Shown here: one piece after another, positions 25,042 through 33,432 of the stretch
How positions within the stretch are numbered: the stretch's first letter is position 1
Layout: every line of letters starts with the position of its first letter
From: Tumebacillus flagellatus
GTDB lineage: Bacteria; Bacillota; Bacilli; Tumebacillales; Tumebacillaceae
Length of the DNA: 56,902 nt
Assembly (NCBI RefSeq): GCF_000714935.1
Contig: NZ_JMIR01000027.1
Location: 1-56,902, forward strand
Direction: 5' to 3'
Notes under the pieces: model-generated
Database searches by the model: none
The model's input: the letters and a program-made list of their open reading frames with translations, nothing else
Told to the model about the DNA's origin: nothing
Translations under genes and position numbers: made by a program

Positions 25042-26751
25042 TTAGTACGAAAACTTACCGACCAGCCGTTGAAGTTCTTCCGCGAGTTTCGCGAGCGTAG
25101 CGGCGGACGTCGCGATCTCTTCCATCGCCGCCAACTGTTCTTCGGCGACGGCCGAGGCGTTTTGCGTGCCGGATGCCGCCCCTTCGGCGACTTGCGAGAT
25201 CATCTCAAACTGCTGCGCCACTTGCACCGTGCCCACCGACATCTGCTGCGACGCCGCCGACACTTCTTGGATCTGCTGCGCCACTTCGGTGACCGATTCG
25301 AAGATCTGCTCAAACGAAGCGCCCGCTTCGCTGACAACAGAGATGCCGGTCGCCACTTCCTGCGTGCCTTTTTCCATCGAAAGGATCGCGAGATTCGTCT
25401 CGTCCTGAATCGCGCGGATCAACTCACCGATCTCTTGCGCCGACGCGCTGGACTGCTCCGCCAGTTTGCGAACTTCGTCCGCGACCACGGCAAACCCGCG
25501 CCCTTGCTCCCCGGCGCGCGCCGCTTCAATCGCCGCGTTGAGCGCCAACAGGTTGGTCTGTGCCGAAATCGACGTGATCACGCCGATGATTTCCCCGATC
25601 TGTTCCGAACGCTTGCCCAGTTTCTGCACGACGCCGGACAGCTCCTCAATCGTGCTGTGAATCGAATTCATCTGATGAACCGCCGAACGAATCGCGTCAT
25701 TGCCCGCCGTCGCAATCTCCGACGTCCGGTTTGCCATCTGCGAAACATGGTTGGCGCTGGACGCGATCTGCTGCGCTCCCGAAGACATCTGATCCATCTC
25801 CGCCGCACAGTCGTTGACGCTGCGCACTTGATGGTCCGCCCCTTCGGCAATTTCCACGATGGTGCCGGAAATTTGCTCGGTCGCCGCCTTGGTCATGTCG
25901 GCCGACGCGTTCAGCTCTTCCGACGACGACGCCACTTGCTCCGCCGAGATCGCAATCTGCTCCACCAGCCCGCGCAAGTTGTCGACCATGCGGTTAAACG
26001 CGCCCGCCAAGTCGCCGATCTCGTCGTTGTTTTTGATGCGAAGATGCTTGGTGAGATCGCCGTCCCCCGACGCGATCTCTTCCAGTTGCGCGTTGACGTT
26101 GCGAATCGGCGTCAAAATCGTGCGGATCAAGACGAACGTGAGGATCAGCGCGGCCGCCACCGCCAGCGGGCCGATCACCCAAATGTAGAGGCGGGCATGC
26201 TGGGTCGCGGTCTTGCTGTCTTCCCATGAGTCGGCGGTCAGTTTTTCAATGTCCGCGTTGATTTTGGTGTAGAGCCCGCGGAAGTTATCCATCGCTTCTT
26301 TGCCGTCGTTGATATGCGTGCGCGCCGCTTCCACTTGGCCGGTTTTGACGAGGTTGATCTGGCTTTGGAAGTACAGTTTCAACTTGTCGATGTGCGGCAT
26401 CGCCTGCACTTCGACGAGGTCCTTCATGATCGGATGATCGCCCTCATGTTGGCGGATCGTCGCCAAATCTTGATCCAGTTGGGCGAGGCCGTTTTGGTAC
26501 GGTTCCAGGAAATCGGTTTGGCCGGTGATCACATACCCGCGCACGCCCGTTTCCATATCGACGAGATCGGTCAACAGATTATGCGCCGCCGTTCCGGTCG
26601 GTATCGAATCGGTGACGATCGTGTTCGTCTGCTGCTCCAACTCTCCGAAAATCTGATAGCAAGTCACACAGATGAAGATCAGAAAAAACACCACAATGGA
26701 GTTCGTGACCCCTGTTCGAAGCCGCAGCGGAATCCGCATTTTCTTCTTCAT
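25042..26751 (-). CDS. Methyl-accepting chemotaxis protein
   Basis: 569 residues from the ATG at 26751, preceded by AAGGTGA. The first membrane helix is near residues 15-35, then an extracellular helical sensor domain of CHASE3 type ([13 protein letters not shown] near 68), a second helix near 185-205, a HAMP domain, and the signalling hairpin with the conserved tip region [24 protein letters not shown]. It senses an external signal and controls CheA through CheW. The ligand is unknown, and no che genes are nearby. Confidence 0.93.
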   Translation of the reverse strand: MKKKMRIPLRLRTGVTNSIVVFFLIFICVTCYQIFGELEQQTNTIVTDSIPTGTAAHNLLTDLVDMETGVRGYVITGQTDFLEPYQNGLAQLDQDLATIRQHEGDHPIMKDLVEVQAMPHIDKLKLYFQSQINLVKTGQVEAARTHINDGKEAMDNFRGLYTKINADIEKLTADSWEDSKTATQHARLYIWVIGPLAVAAALILTFVLIRTILTPIRNVNAQLEEIASGDGDLTKHLRIKNNDEIGDLAGAFNRMVDNLRGLVEQIAISAEQVASSSEELNASADMTKAATEQISGTIVEIAEGADHQVRSVNDCAAEMDQMSSGAQQIASSANHVSQMANRTSEIATAGNDAIRSAVHQMNSIHSTIEELSGVVQKLGKRSEQIGEIIGVITSISAQTNLLALNAAIEAARAGEQGRGFAVVADEVRKLAEQSSASAQEIGELIRAIQDETNLAILSMEKGTQEVATGISVVSEAGASFEQIFESVTEVAQQIQEVSAASQQMSVGTVQVAQQFEMISQVAEGAASGTQNASAVAEEQLAAMEEIATSAATLAKLAEELQRLVGKFSY

Positions 26752-26860
26752 AAACCCAATCACCTTCCCTTGCTTGAATTCATGTCTCTTTCTTGATCTG
26801 GTATGTACTGCTTTTGTCTAACTTCGACACGGCGCGAGGCGAAACCTTCCCCCTTCCACG

Positions 26861-26902
26861 CAAAAAAAAGCAGGCCGAGGGCTCTCCGCCCCGCCTGCTT
26901 TT
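26861..26902 (-). terminator. Intrinsic terminator of thpR
   Basis: AAGCAGGC / GCCTGCTT stem with T8 on the minus strand, 12 bases past the thpR stop. Confidence 0.85.
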
Positions 26903-26913
26903 CACTTCCTTTT

Positions 26914-27474
26914 TTACTTCTGCAAGGAAAACGTGTGCCGAATCGGATACTCCGGCCCCGACGGGCCCGTGGAGACCGATTCGAACAGATGCACGCCTTC
27001 GACCCGCCAACGCAGCCCGGACGGCGGATTGCCTGCCGATTCGGGACGAAACTTGGCGTCGGCGCTGCGCAACCGCCCCAGCGTAATGTGCGGACGGTAC
27101 TCGCCGTGGTTGAAACCCTCCACGTCAAACGAGGTCGAAAGCGCCGTGACGACGCTCTTCTGCAAGCGTTGCAACGCCTCCATGTCCCGATCCACGCCGC
27201 ACCAAACGACTTTGGCGCGCGCAAACCATCCGACATGACCGAGTTCCAGTTCAAACGGCGCGTGCCCGGCGACGGCGGGTTCCGCCAACTCGATCAGCTT
27301 CGCCACTTGCCCGCCGTCGAGATTGCCCATGAACTGCAAGGTGAGGTGCATCTGCTCCGGTCGGTACCAGCGTTTGAGATCCAAGTGCGGCTCCAGCCGT
27401 TTTTGCAGGGAGATCAGTTCCGGGCCGCACACGTCCGCCGGAACTTCCACTCCGAGAAAGTAACGTCCTGCCAT
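26914..27474 (-). CDS. thpR: RNA 2',3'-cyclic phosphodiesterase
   Basis: 186 residues, 2H phosphoesterase fold. The two catalytic HxT motifs are present: MHLTLQFMG near residue 43 and PHITLGRL near 130. Family members open 2',3'-cyclic phosphates at RNA ends to 2'-phosphates and can ligate tRNA halves in vitro. A 2'-phosphate product is the substrate of KptA, encoded about 9 kb away in this window, although the genes are not linked. It lies downstream of the CDP-alcohol operon on the same strand, with 67 bases between. Confidence 0.9.
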   Translation of the reverse strand: MAGRYFLGVEVPADVCGPELISLQKRLEPHLDLKRWYRPEQMHLTLQFMGNLDGGQVAKLIELAEPAVAGHAPFELELGHVGWFARAKVVWCGVDRDMEALQRLQKSVVTALSTSFDVEGFNHGEYRPHITLGRLRSADAKFRPESAGNPPSGLRWRVEGVHLFESVSTGPSGPEYPIRHTFSLQK

Positions 27475-27541
27475 TCGCGTTTCCCCCGATCCCTGATGTA
27501 CATAGCCTGTACAACGTGATTGCAGAGAGTGCAGAGATGCT

Positions 27542-28264
27542 TTACGCGAAAAACTGCTTGGCCCGTTCCAAGTCGTTGTGGTCGTCGACTTCCACCCAAC
27601 GCAGATCGCCGACGTCGACCACGCCGAGTTTCCACCCTTCGCGGATCAACTCTTGGAACGCGCGCTCGTAGTATTCGTTCAGTTCGCCCTGCTCGACCAG
27701 TTTGGCGAGGTGGTCGACGATGCTCGGCACGTCCTCGGCGTTCATCTTGCACAAGCCGAGCGATTCGCCCAAGCCCCGCTCCACAGAGATCTCCTTGCTC
27801 AGTTCCGTGACATGACCGTGCTCGTCGAGGACGAACTTCATCGCCTCTTCGTCGAGTTTCGACTGCATATCCACCGCCAGATGGCTGTGCGGATGAGCCG
27901 CCACGCGTCGGAGAATCTCGTTGTCGAGCAACAGGTCGCCGTCGGTCAGCACGAAGCCGTCACGCAGGAACTCTTGCGCGCAAAGCAAGGTGTAGCCGTT
28001 GTTCGTCTCGTCATAGCGCTCGTTGTGCACGAGGCGCACGGGCGTGTTGTGGTTTTGCGACCAAGCGTCCACAAACGCCGCGATTTGGTCGTGCAGGTAG
28101 CCGGTGATCAGAACGACTTCGGAAAAAGCGCCCGTCTCTTCGGCCCCTTCCAGAAAACGCTCCAAAATCGACTTGCTCCCGACCTGCACCAAGCATTTCG
28201 GCATGGTGTCGGTCAGCGGGCGCAGGCGCGAACCGACGCCTGCTACTAGGATAACCAGTTTCAT
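27542..28264 (-). CDS. Nucleotidyltransferase, phosphocholine cytidylyltransferase-like
   Basis: 240 residues from the ATG at 28264. Rossmann-type nucleotidyltransferase with the N-terminal signature LVAGVGSRLRPLTDTMPKCL, NNGYTLLCAQ near 91 and the metal-binding LTDGDLLLD near 110; WVEVDDHNDL lies near the C-terminus. The closest pattern is the LicC-like group that makes CDP-choline-type activated head groups from CTP. It is the third gene of an operon with the aminotransferase fusion (14 bases upstream) and a CDP-alcohol phosphotransferase, so an activated lipid or polymer head group is the likely product. The exact phospho-alcohol is unknown. Confidence 0.82.
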   Translation of the reverse strand: MKLVILVAGVGSRLRPLTDTMPKCLVQVGSKSILERFLEGAEETGAFSEVVLITGYLHDQIAAFVDAWSQNHNTPVRLVHNERYDETNNGYTLLCAQEFLRDGFVLTDGDLLLDNEILRRVAAHPHSHLAVDMQSKLDEEAMKFVLDEHGHVTELSKEISVERGLGESLGLCKMNAEDVPSIVDHLAKLVEQGELNEYYERAFQELIREGWKLGVVDVGDLRWVEVDDHNDLERAKQFFA

Positions 28265-28278
28265 TGTTCTCTCCACTC

Positions 28279-30120
28279 CTATTCGCGAGCTGCGGCCGCT
28301 TCAGCCGTTGCGTCGCTTTGCTTCATCCGGAATCCGCGCTCCATCAGGTCGAGGAACGCCAGCACATGCTCTTCGCGGACATGGCCGATGTTGGCGATTT
28401 GGAACGCGCGGCCGAGCAGCGGGCCTTTGCCGCGGTAGATGACATAGTTGTGCTGTTTCACCCATTCGTGGAACCCTTCCACGTCGACGCCCGACGGGTA
28501 GTACACGGTCGTCAACACGCGGGACATCCGGGATTCCTCGATCGGGAAGCTCATGCCGAGTTTCTTCAAGCGGTTGCGGATCAGCGACGACAGGTAGCCG
28601 TAGTGTTGCATGCGCTTGTCCAGCGTGTCTTGGAGCAATTCATCAAGCGCCGTTTCCAGCGCGTAGAACAGCGAGACGGCCGGCGTGTTCGGCGTTTGAT
28701 AGTGCAGTTCCTCAAACTCATAGTGACGGTAGAGATCGAGGTAGCGGGTGTGCGCGGGCTTGCCTTGCAGCGCTTGGAAAGCGCTGCGCTTGCCGCAGAC
28801 AAACGCGAGGCCCGGCAGCGACGCGAGCGCTTTGTTCGCCGAGGCGGTGCAGAACGTGATGTTCGCTTTCTCCACGTTCAACGCTTCGGCGCCGATGGAA
28901 GACACAGCGTCCACGAGGAACTCGACGTTGTGCGCTTTGAGCAGCGCGCCGATTTCGTTGATCGGGTTGAGCATGCCGGTCGACGTTTCGTGGTGCACCA
29001 TCATCAACGCGTCGAAGTTGCCGGTTGCGACCGTCTCTTCGATTTTGACGAGGTCCATCGGTTTCGTCCAGCCGAATTCCAGCGCCGTATAGGTCAAGTT
29101 GTGGCAGCGTGCGAGGTCGATCAAGCGGTTGCCGAACTCGCCGTTGGAGAGAATCAGCAGGTTTTTGCCCGGCCCGTAGGACGAAAGCAGAGCTTCGTTC
29201 GCTGCGGTGCCGGAGCCGGTGAGGATGACGTTCGTATAATCTTGCGTCGCGCCGTAGACTTTGTTGAGCTTGGCGCGGCAACGGGTGAGAATTTCGATAA
29301 ATTCCGTCTCGCGGTGGCCGATGTCGGCGTGCAGGAGCGCGGATTTGACTTTTTTGGAGACCATGACCGGGCCCGGACAGAGCAAGACTTGCTCGGAGAC
29401 CTGCGGAGCTGCGTGTTCTTCTCTTTTTTCCGTGAAGAGGCGAACGGCTTGCAGGTAGTCGGTCACGAAGTCGATTTCGATCCAAGTGTTCTCCTCGACC
29501 GGTTGCAGCACAAACGGATGCGCGGCGGCCATCTCGTTGAACGCTTCCTCGTAATAGCCGTCCTTGTGCTTCTCAAGCCCTGCAAAAAACGCCTCATTCG
29601 CGTCCGCATTCACATACGCGATGCCGACGAACTCGCCTTGGGAGCGGTCGGAGGGGATGTTTTTGTTCAGGTAGACGTTGCCGTTCTCGACGGTGACTTT
29701 CATCTCTTCCGGTGAGGAAATCGACTTCGCTTCGTAGAGCAGCGTGTTCGCCGTCAAGTTCAGCAGAGCTTCAAACACCGCGTCTTCCGCGACCACGTCG
29801 CCGTCGAGCAGGAAGAACGAGTCGTTTTGCACAAATTTCGCGGCCAGCCACGCGGAGTACGCGGTGGACGTGGTTTTGTAACGGGCGTTTTCGACGATGT
29901 GCACGGTGACCGGCGGGTTCGACGCCGCGAGATGTTCGCGGACCGCTTGGCCTTCGTAGCCGATGACAACGGTTACTTCCGTGACGCCGAGGTTCGCCAA
30001 CTGGCGAATCTGGCGGGAGAGGATGGTTTCCGAACCGATCGGCAACAACGCCTTGGGAAGAGTTTGTGTAATCGGGGCCAATCGTTCGCCGTCGCCGGCT
30101 GCAAGGATGACTGCTTTCAT
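28279..30120 (-). CDS. Fusion: nucleotidyltransferase + 2-aminoethylphosphonate-type aminotransferase (PntC-AEPT-like)
   Basis: 613 residues. Residues 1 to about 235 form a nucleotidyltransferase (ILAAGDGERLAPITQTLPKA; LLDGDVV near 104; WIEIDFVTDYLQA near 214). Residues about 243-600 form a class V PLP aminotransferase like PhnW: LLCPGPVMVSKKV, HADIGHRETEF, VILTGSGTAANEA, FLVDAVSSIGAE and the lysine in TASANKALASLPG. This is the architecture of Treponema PntC, which makes CMP-2-aminoethylphosphonate for phosphonolipids. It follows a CDP-alcohol phosphotransferase gene by 10 bases. No PEP mutase or phosphonopyruvate decarboxylase is in the window, so use of aminoethylphosphonate is inferred from architecture and neighbours. 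Confidence 0.85.
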   Translation of the reverse strand: MKAVILAAGDGERLAPITQTLPKALLPIGSETILSRQIRQLANLGVTEVTVVIGYEGQAVREHLAASNPPVTVHIVENARYKTTSTAYSAWLAAKFVQNDSFFLLDGDVVAEDAVFEALLNLTANTLLYEAKSISSPEEMKVTVENGNVYLNKNIPSDRSQGEFVGIAYVNADANEAFFAGLEKHKDGYYEEAFNEMAAAHPFVLQPVEENTWIEIDFVTDYLQAVRLFTEKREEHAAPQVSEQVLLCPGPVMVSKKVKSALLHADIGHRETEFIEILTRCRAKLNKVYGATQDYTNVILTGSGTAANEALLSSYGPGKNLLILSNGEFGNRLIDLARCHNLTYTALEFGWTKPMDLVKIEETVATGNFDALMMVHHETSTGMLNPINEIGALLKAHNVEFLVDAVSSIGAEALNVEKANITFCTASANKALASLPGLAFVCGKRSAFQALQGKPAHTRYLDLYRHYEFEELHYQTPNTPAVSLFYALETALDELLQDTLDKRMQHYGYLSSLIRNRLKKLGMSFPIEESRMSRVLTTVYYPSGVDVEGFHEWVKQHNYVIYRGKGPLLGRAFQIANIGHVREEHVLAFLDLMERGFRMKQSDATAEAAAARE

Positions 30121-30130
30121 GCCCGAGACC

Positions 30131-30841
30131 TCATTTCATAGAAAAATAGGATTTCCACGCTTTCAGCGGTTTGTAGATCGCAAACAGAGCAGAGATCACG
30201 ACGATCCCGACGAGCGTCCAGTACCCGCCGACGATTGCGCTCGCCAGCACAACGAACGCGTACTGTTCGTCGATGGAGAAGTCGATGACGAATTTGCGGC
30301 GGCCCGCGGTCGGACGGCCGAGCACCGGACCGACAGACGCAGCCGCTTGCTGATCAGCGCCCGGCTGCGGGATGGCGCGGTTCATCTGGCCGTAGTACTC
30401 CAAGAGGAACAGGAAGAACAGCGCGCCGAGCGCCCAGAGATAGACGGACGTCGCGCCGTCGTGCGTGCGCGAGTAGCCGAGCGCGAGCGTCGTGACGTAC
30501 GCGAATTCCTTGATGCGGTCGCACATCTGGTCGAGCCAGCCGCCAAACGGACTCATCTTGCCCGTGTGGCGCGCCAATTGTCCGTCGCACCAGTCGAGGA
30601 CGTACGAGACATAGAGAATCACAGCGCCGAGAATCAGTGCTGCCGTCGAGCCTTGGTAGAAAAAACCGCACGCGGTCAAGCCGAGCACGAGCGAAATCAA
30701 CGTCATATGGTTGGGGTGCAAACCGAGACGCGCAGCTGCGTCTGTGACCGGAATCGACAGCCACGTGTAGCACTTTCCTAAGTAATAGTTGCTGTACTTC
30801 GTCACCGACTCGATCTGCCGGTATCTCTCCCGCAAACTCAT
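30131..30841 (-). CDS. CDP-alcohol phosphatidyltransferase-family membrane enzyme
   Basis: 236 residues from the ATG at 30841, about 12 bases after GGGAGG. The catalytic signature of the family, DG-x2-AR-x8-G-x3-D-x3-D, is complete in WCDGQLARHTGKMSPFGGW and the following LDQMCDR near residues 88-113. About six membrane helices surround it. These enzymes move a phospho-alcohol from a CDP carrier to a lipid or other alcohol. As first gene of the operon with two nucleotidyltransferases and an aminotransferase, it probably uses the CMP-activated head group they make. Confidence 0.88.
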   Translation of the reverse strand: MSLRERYRQIESVTKYSNYYLGKCYTWLSIPVTDAAARLGLHPNHMTLISLVLGLTACGFFYQGSTAALILGAVILYVSYVLDWCDGQLARHTGKMSPFGGWLDQMCDRIKEFAYVTTLALGYSRTHDGATSVYLWALGALFFLFLLEYYGQMNRAIPQPGADQQAAASVGPVLGRPTAGRRKFVIDFSIDEQYAFVVLASAIVGGYWTLVGIVVISALFAIYKPLKAWKSYFSMK

Positions 30842-30977
30842 GTTAAATTCCATCCTCCCGGTATTTCAAAAGTCTCGTAGAATTTTTACAAAAAAAGACT
30901 TGATTCCGATAGATTTCACATTCCAGCATACATCCAAACGGAGCCAAAAACAACATCAAAAGCTTGGCATCATCACG

Positions 30978-31012
30978 CGAAAAAACCGACCTCCACCCCA
31001 TGTGGAAGTCGG
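30978..31012 (-). terminator. Intrinsic terminator of the fRMsr gene
   Basis: CCGACTTCCAC / GTGGAGGTCGG stem with a T6 tail on the minus strand, downstream of the stop at 31042. Confidence 0.85.
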
Positions 31013-31041
31013 CGATTTATTTCCTAAGCAATAATGAGAAC

Positions 31042-31530
31042 TTAGGCTTGAATGTGTTTCACGAGCGCTTGCACGAACAGCTCAAGATATTTTTGGTCCA
31101 GTTCGTCGAAGCGGTCCGGGATCGGGCTGTCGATATCCAGAACGCCAAGCAACTTGTCTCCCTGAACGATCGGCACCACGATCTCCGAACGGGAAGCGGC
31201 ATCGCAGGCGATGTGTCCGGGGAATGCATGAACATCCGGGACGACGATCGTTTCGCGCTTGGCGGCCGTCGTGCCGCAGACCCCTCGGCCGAGCGGAATG
31301 CGAACACAGGCGGGCAGACCTTGGAACGGGCCCAACACCAGTTCGTCGTTCGAATCCAGAAGATAGAAGCCGACCCAGTTGATCTCTTGCAAAAACAGAT
31401 TCAACAACGCCGAAGCGTTCGACAGGTTGGCAATCAAATTGGTCTCGCCCTCAATCAGAGCTTCCAGTTGGCTGATGACCAACGCGTAATTTTCTTCTTT
31501 GGTACCACTGTATGCTTGAACGGAAAACAT
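31042..31530 (-). CDS. msrC: Free methionine-(R)-sulfoxide reductase (GAF fold)
   Basis: 162 residues from the ATG at 31530, preceded by GAGAGGG. A single GAF domain with WVGFYLLD near residue 52. The three cysteines expected for the free-methionine-R-sulfoxide reductases are present in PACVRIPLG, GRGVCGT and HIACDAASRSEIVVP. It reduces free Met-R-O to methionine using thioredoxin, in the cytoplasm. This fits the emphasis on methionine economy elsewhere in the window. It is monocistronic. Confidence 0.9.
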   Translation of the reverse strand: MFSVQAYSGTKEENYALVISQLEALIEGETNLIANLSNASALLNLFLQEINWVGFYLLDSNDELVLGPFQGLPACVRIPLGRGVCGTTAAKRETIVVPDVHAFPGHIACDAASRSEIVVPIVQGDKLLGVLDIDSPIPDRFDELDQKYLELFVQALVKHIQA

Positions 31531-31740
31531 GAGATTCCCTCTCTTCCTATGTATGTACTTGAACAAAGTATACGCTACGATTGCACAGGTTTCCAGAACT
31601 GAAGTTCTTGTGACGCTTCCTCTCCTGTCCGGCAATCGGTGGTACAATTTAGCAGCGAAGAAGTCTTGCAGTTTTGTGCATGAAAAGCTAGGACAATGCA
31701 ACGCACTCACGGCTATAGTAGGAGTCAAGGAGGATCAGGA

Positions 31741-32604
31741 ATGGATTGGCTTGGGAAAATGAACGGTGCGATACGTTATATCGAGGAGCATCTGACGGAC
31801 GAGATTGATACGGCTGAAGCAGCAAAAATCGCTTGCTGCTCTGTCTATCATTTTCAACGCATGTTTTCTTTCATTACGGATGTTTCGCTCTCGGAGTACA
31901 TCAGACGGAGGAGACTGACGCTTGCTGCGTTCGAGTTGCAAACGACGGATCGCAAGGTGCTCGATCTGGCTCTGAAGTACGGGTACGACTCACCGGAAGC
32001 TTTTACTCGCGCGTTTCAAAACCTGCATGGAGTCACGCCGACGGCGGCTCGCAGACCGGGAGTCCTCGTCAAAGCCTATCCCCGAATGACCTTTACGATG
32101 AGTATCCAAGGAGATGTTGCCATGAAGTATCGGATTGAAGAAGTTGGATCGTTCTCCGTGATCGGTGAAAAAAACCGAATCAACATGCACGAGGCATTCG
32201 AAGTCATTCCACCCCTTTGGGAAAAAGCGAACCAAAACGGCCTGATGCAGACACTCATCGATCTCCTTTGGTCGCAACCTCCAACGACTCCTCACGGCAT
32301 CTTGGGTGTATGCGCCAATGGCAACTTTGGCAACAACGAAGCGTTCGATTATTATATCGGTGCCATTTCGGACGGTGAGCCGCTTGCCGGCATGGAGAGT
32401 TTACAGTTTCCGGAGAGCGCGTGGGCGGTATTTGAAGCGTCTTCACCGGCAGAAGTTCAAGATATTTGGAAACGTGTCTATACAGAATGGGTTCCCACGT
32501 CAGGATATGATCTGGCGAATCTCCCCAGCCTTGAATGTTATTGTCCGCCGGGTCATCAACCTGTCGCCGAAGTTTGGGTCGCCATTGAGAAAAATAATAG
32601 GTGA
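31741..32604 (+). CDS. AraC-family regulator with GyrI-like ligand-binding domain
   Basis: 287 residues from the ATG at 31741, preceded by AAGGAGG. The N-terminal 100 residues form the double helix-turn-helix of AraC regulators (YIEEHLTDEID; CCSVYHFQRMFSFIT; LKYGYDSPEAFTRAFQNLHG). Residues about 125-287 form a GyrI-like small-molecule-binding domain (MKYRIEEVGSFSVIGEK; AWAVFEAS; YTEWVPTSGYD). This Rob/BmrR-like layout usually senses hydrophobic drugs. It is the first gene of a three-gene unit with 3 bases before the next start, so it probably autoregulates the operon. Confidence 0.9.
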   Translation: MDWLGKMNGAIRYIEEHLTDEIDTAEAAKIACCSVYHFQRMFSFITDVSLSEYIRRRRLTLAAFELQTTDRKVLDLALKYGYDSPEAFTRAFQNLHGVTPTAARRPGVLVKAYPRMTFTMSIQGDVAMKYRIEEVGSFSVIGEKNRINMHEAFEVIPPLWEKANQNGLMQTLIDLLWSQPPTTPHGILGVCANGNFGNNEAFDYYIGAISDGEPLAGMESLQFPESAWAVFEASSPAEVQDIWKRVYTEWVPTSGYDLANLPSLECYCPPGHQPVAEVWVAIEKNNR

Positions 32605-32607
32605 AAC

Positions 32608-33432
32608 ATGGACATTCAATCTCACGAACGATACACCAACTTTACTGTGGAGACCGACCCTGGAGAGTTCTCTACCCTCTTCGAACCTCTCCCAACAGAT
32701 TTGACTGAATTATGCACCTATGTGAAACGACAATTCATTCACCCGAGTCAAACATCACAATTTCGTCCCGCATTGGATCCAGCCATGCGGGATGAAGACC
32801 CTCTGTATGACGGGGTGCAGGATTTGTTGAAAGAATTGCTCGCACGTCATCCTGAAGGGCTGACGCTTGACAGGATGCCTGCAGAAAGGTTGATCGTCTC
32901 CTGCCGGTTTCACGCCTTGCTGCTTGCTTCTATCCTGCGTTACAAAAATATACCTGTGCGATGTCGAGCAGGCTTTGCACGCTATCTGTCTGAAAGGAAC
33001 GACAAGTACGTGGATCATTGGGTATGCGAAGTCTGGTCCAAAGAGTTGAGTCGATGGATCTTCGTCGATCCGGACCAACAGATCGTCGACATTCCCCCGG
33101 ATGATTTTCTCACGGCGGGTGATGCTTGGTTGCTCTGTCGCTCCGGTGAATGGAATGCCAACGTATTCGGGATCAAGCGGTCGTGGGGACTCGGGCGAAT
33201 TCGTACCAACCTCTGTCTGGACCTTTGGAACGTCCTTGGGACTGAACCAAGGTATTCAGACTTGCCCCCGATTTGCGAAGTGGAGATGAGCCGTATGAAA
33301 ACGCACGATTTGCAGATGCTGGATGAGCTCGCCCTCCTCTTACAAGATGTTGACTACGAATGGGACAACGTAAGAGCACTTGCATCCGCACAGCCGAAAC
33401 TGCAAGTACCTTCAGGGCGAGGAGGTTTCTAG
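32608..33432 (+). CDS. Transglutaminase-like superfamily protein
   Basis: 274 residues. The central part has the transglutaminase-like triad in order: Cys99 in IVSCRFHALLLASIL, His137 in YVDHWVCEVW and Asp154 in WIFVDPDQQ. No signal peptide, so it is cytoplasmic. Proteins of this fold act as proteases, amidases or transferases; the substrate here is unknown. AGGTGA precedes the ATG. Its stop directly abuts the start of the UvrA-like gene with no gap, which implies coupled translation and a joint role. Confidence 0.83.
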   Translation: MDIQSHERYTNFTVETDPGEFSTLFEPLPTDLTELCTYVKRQFIHPSQTSQFRPALDPAMRDEDPLYDGVQDLLKELLARHPEGLTLDRMPAERLIVSCRFHALLLASILRYKNIPVRCRAGFARYLSERNDKYVDHWVCEVWSKELSRWIFVDPDQQIVDIPPDDFLTAGDAWLLCRSGEWNANVFGIKRSWGLGRIRTNLCLDLWNVLGTEPRYSDLPPICEVEMSRMKTHDLQMLDELALLLQDVDYEWDNVRALASAQPKLQVPSGRGGF

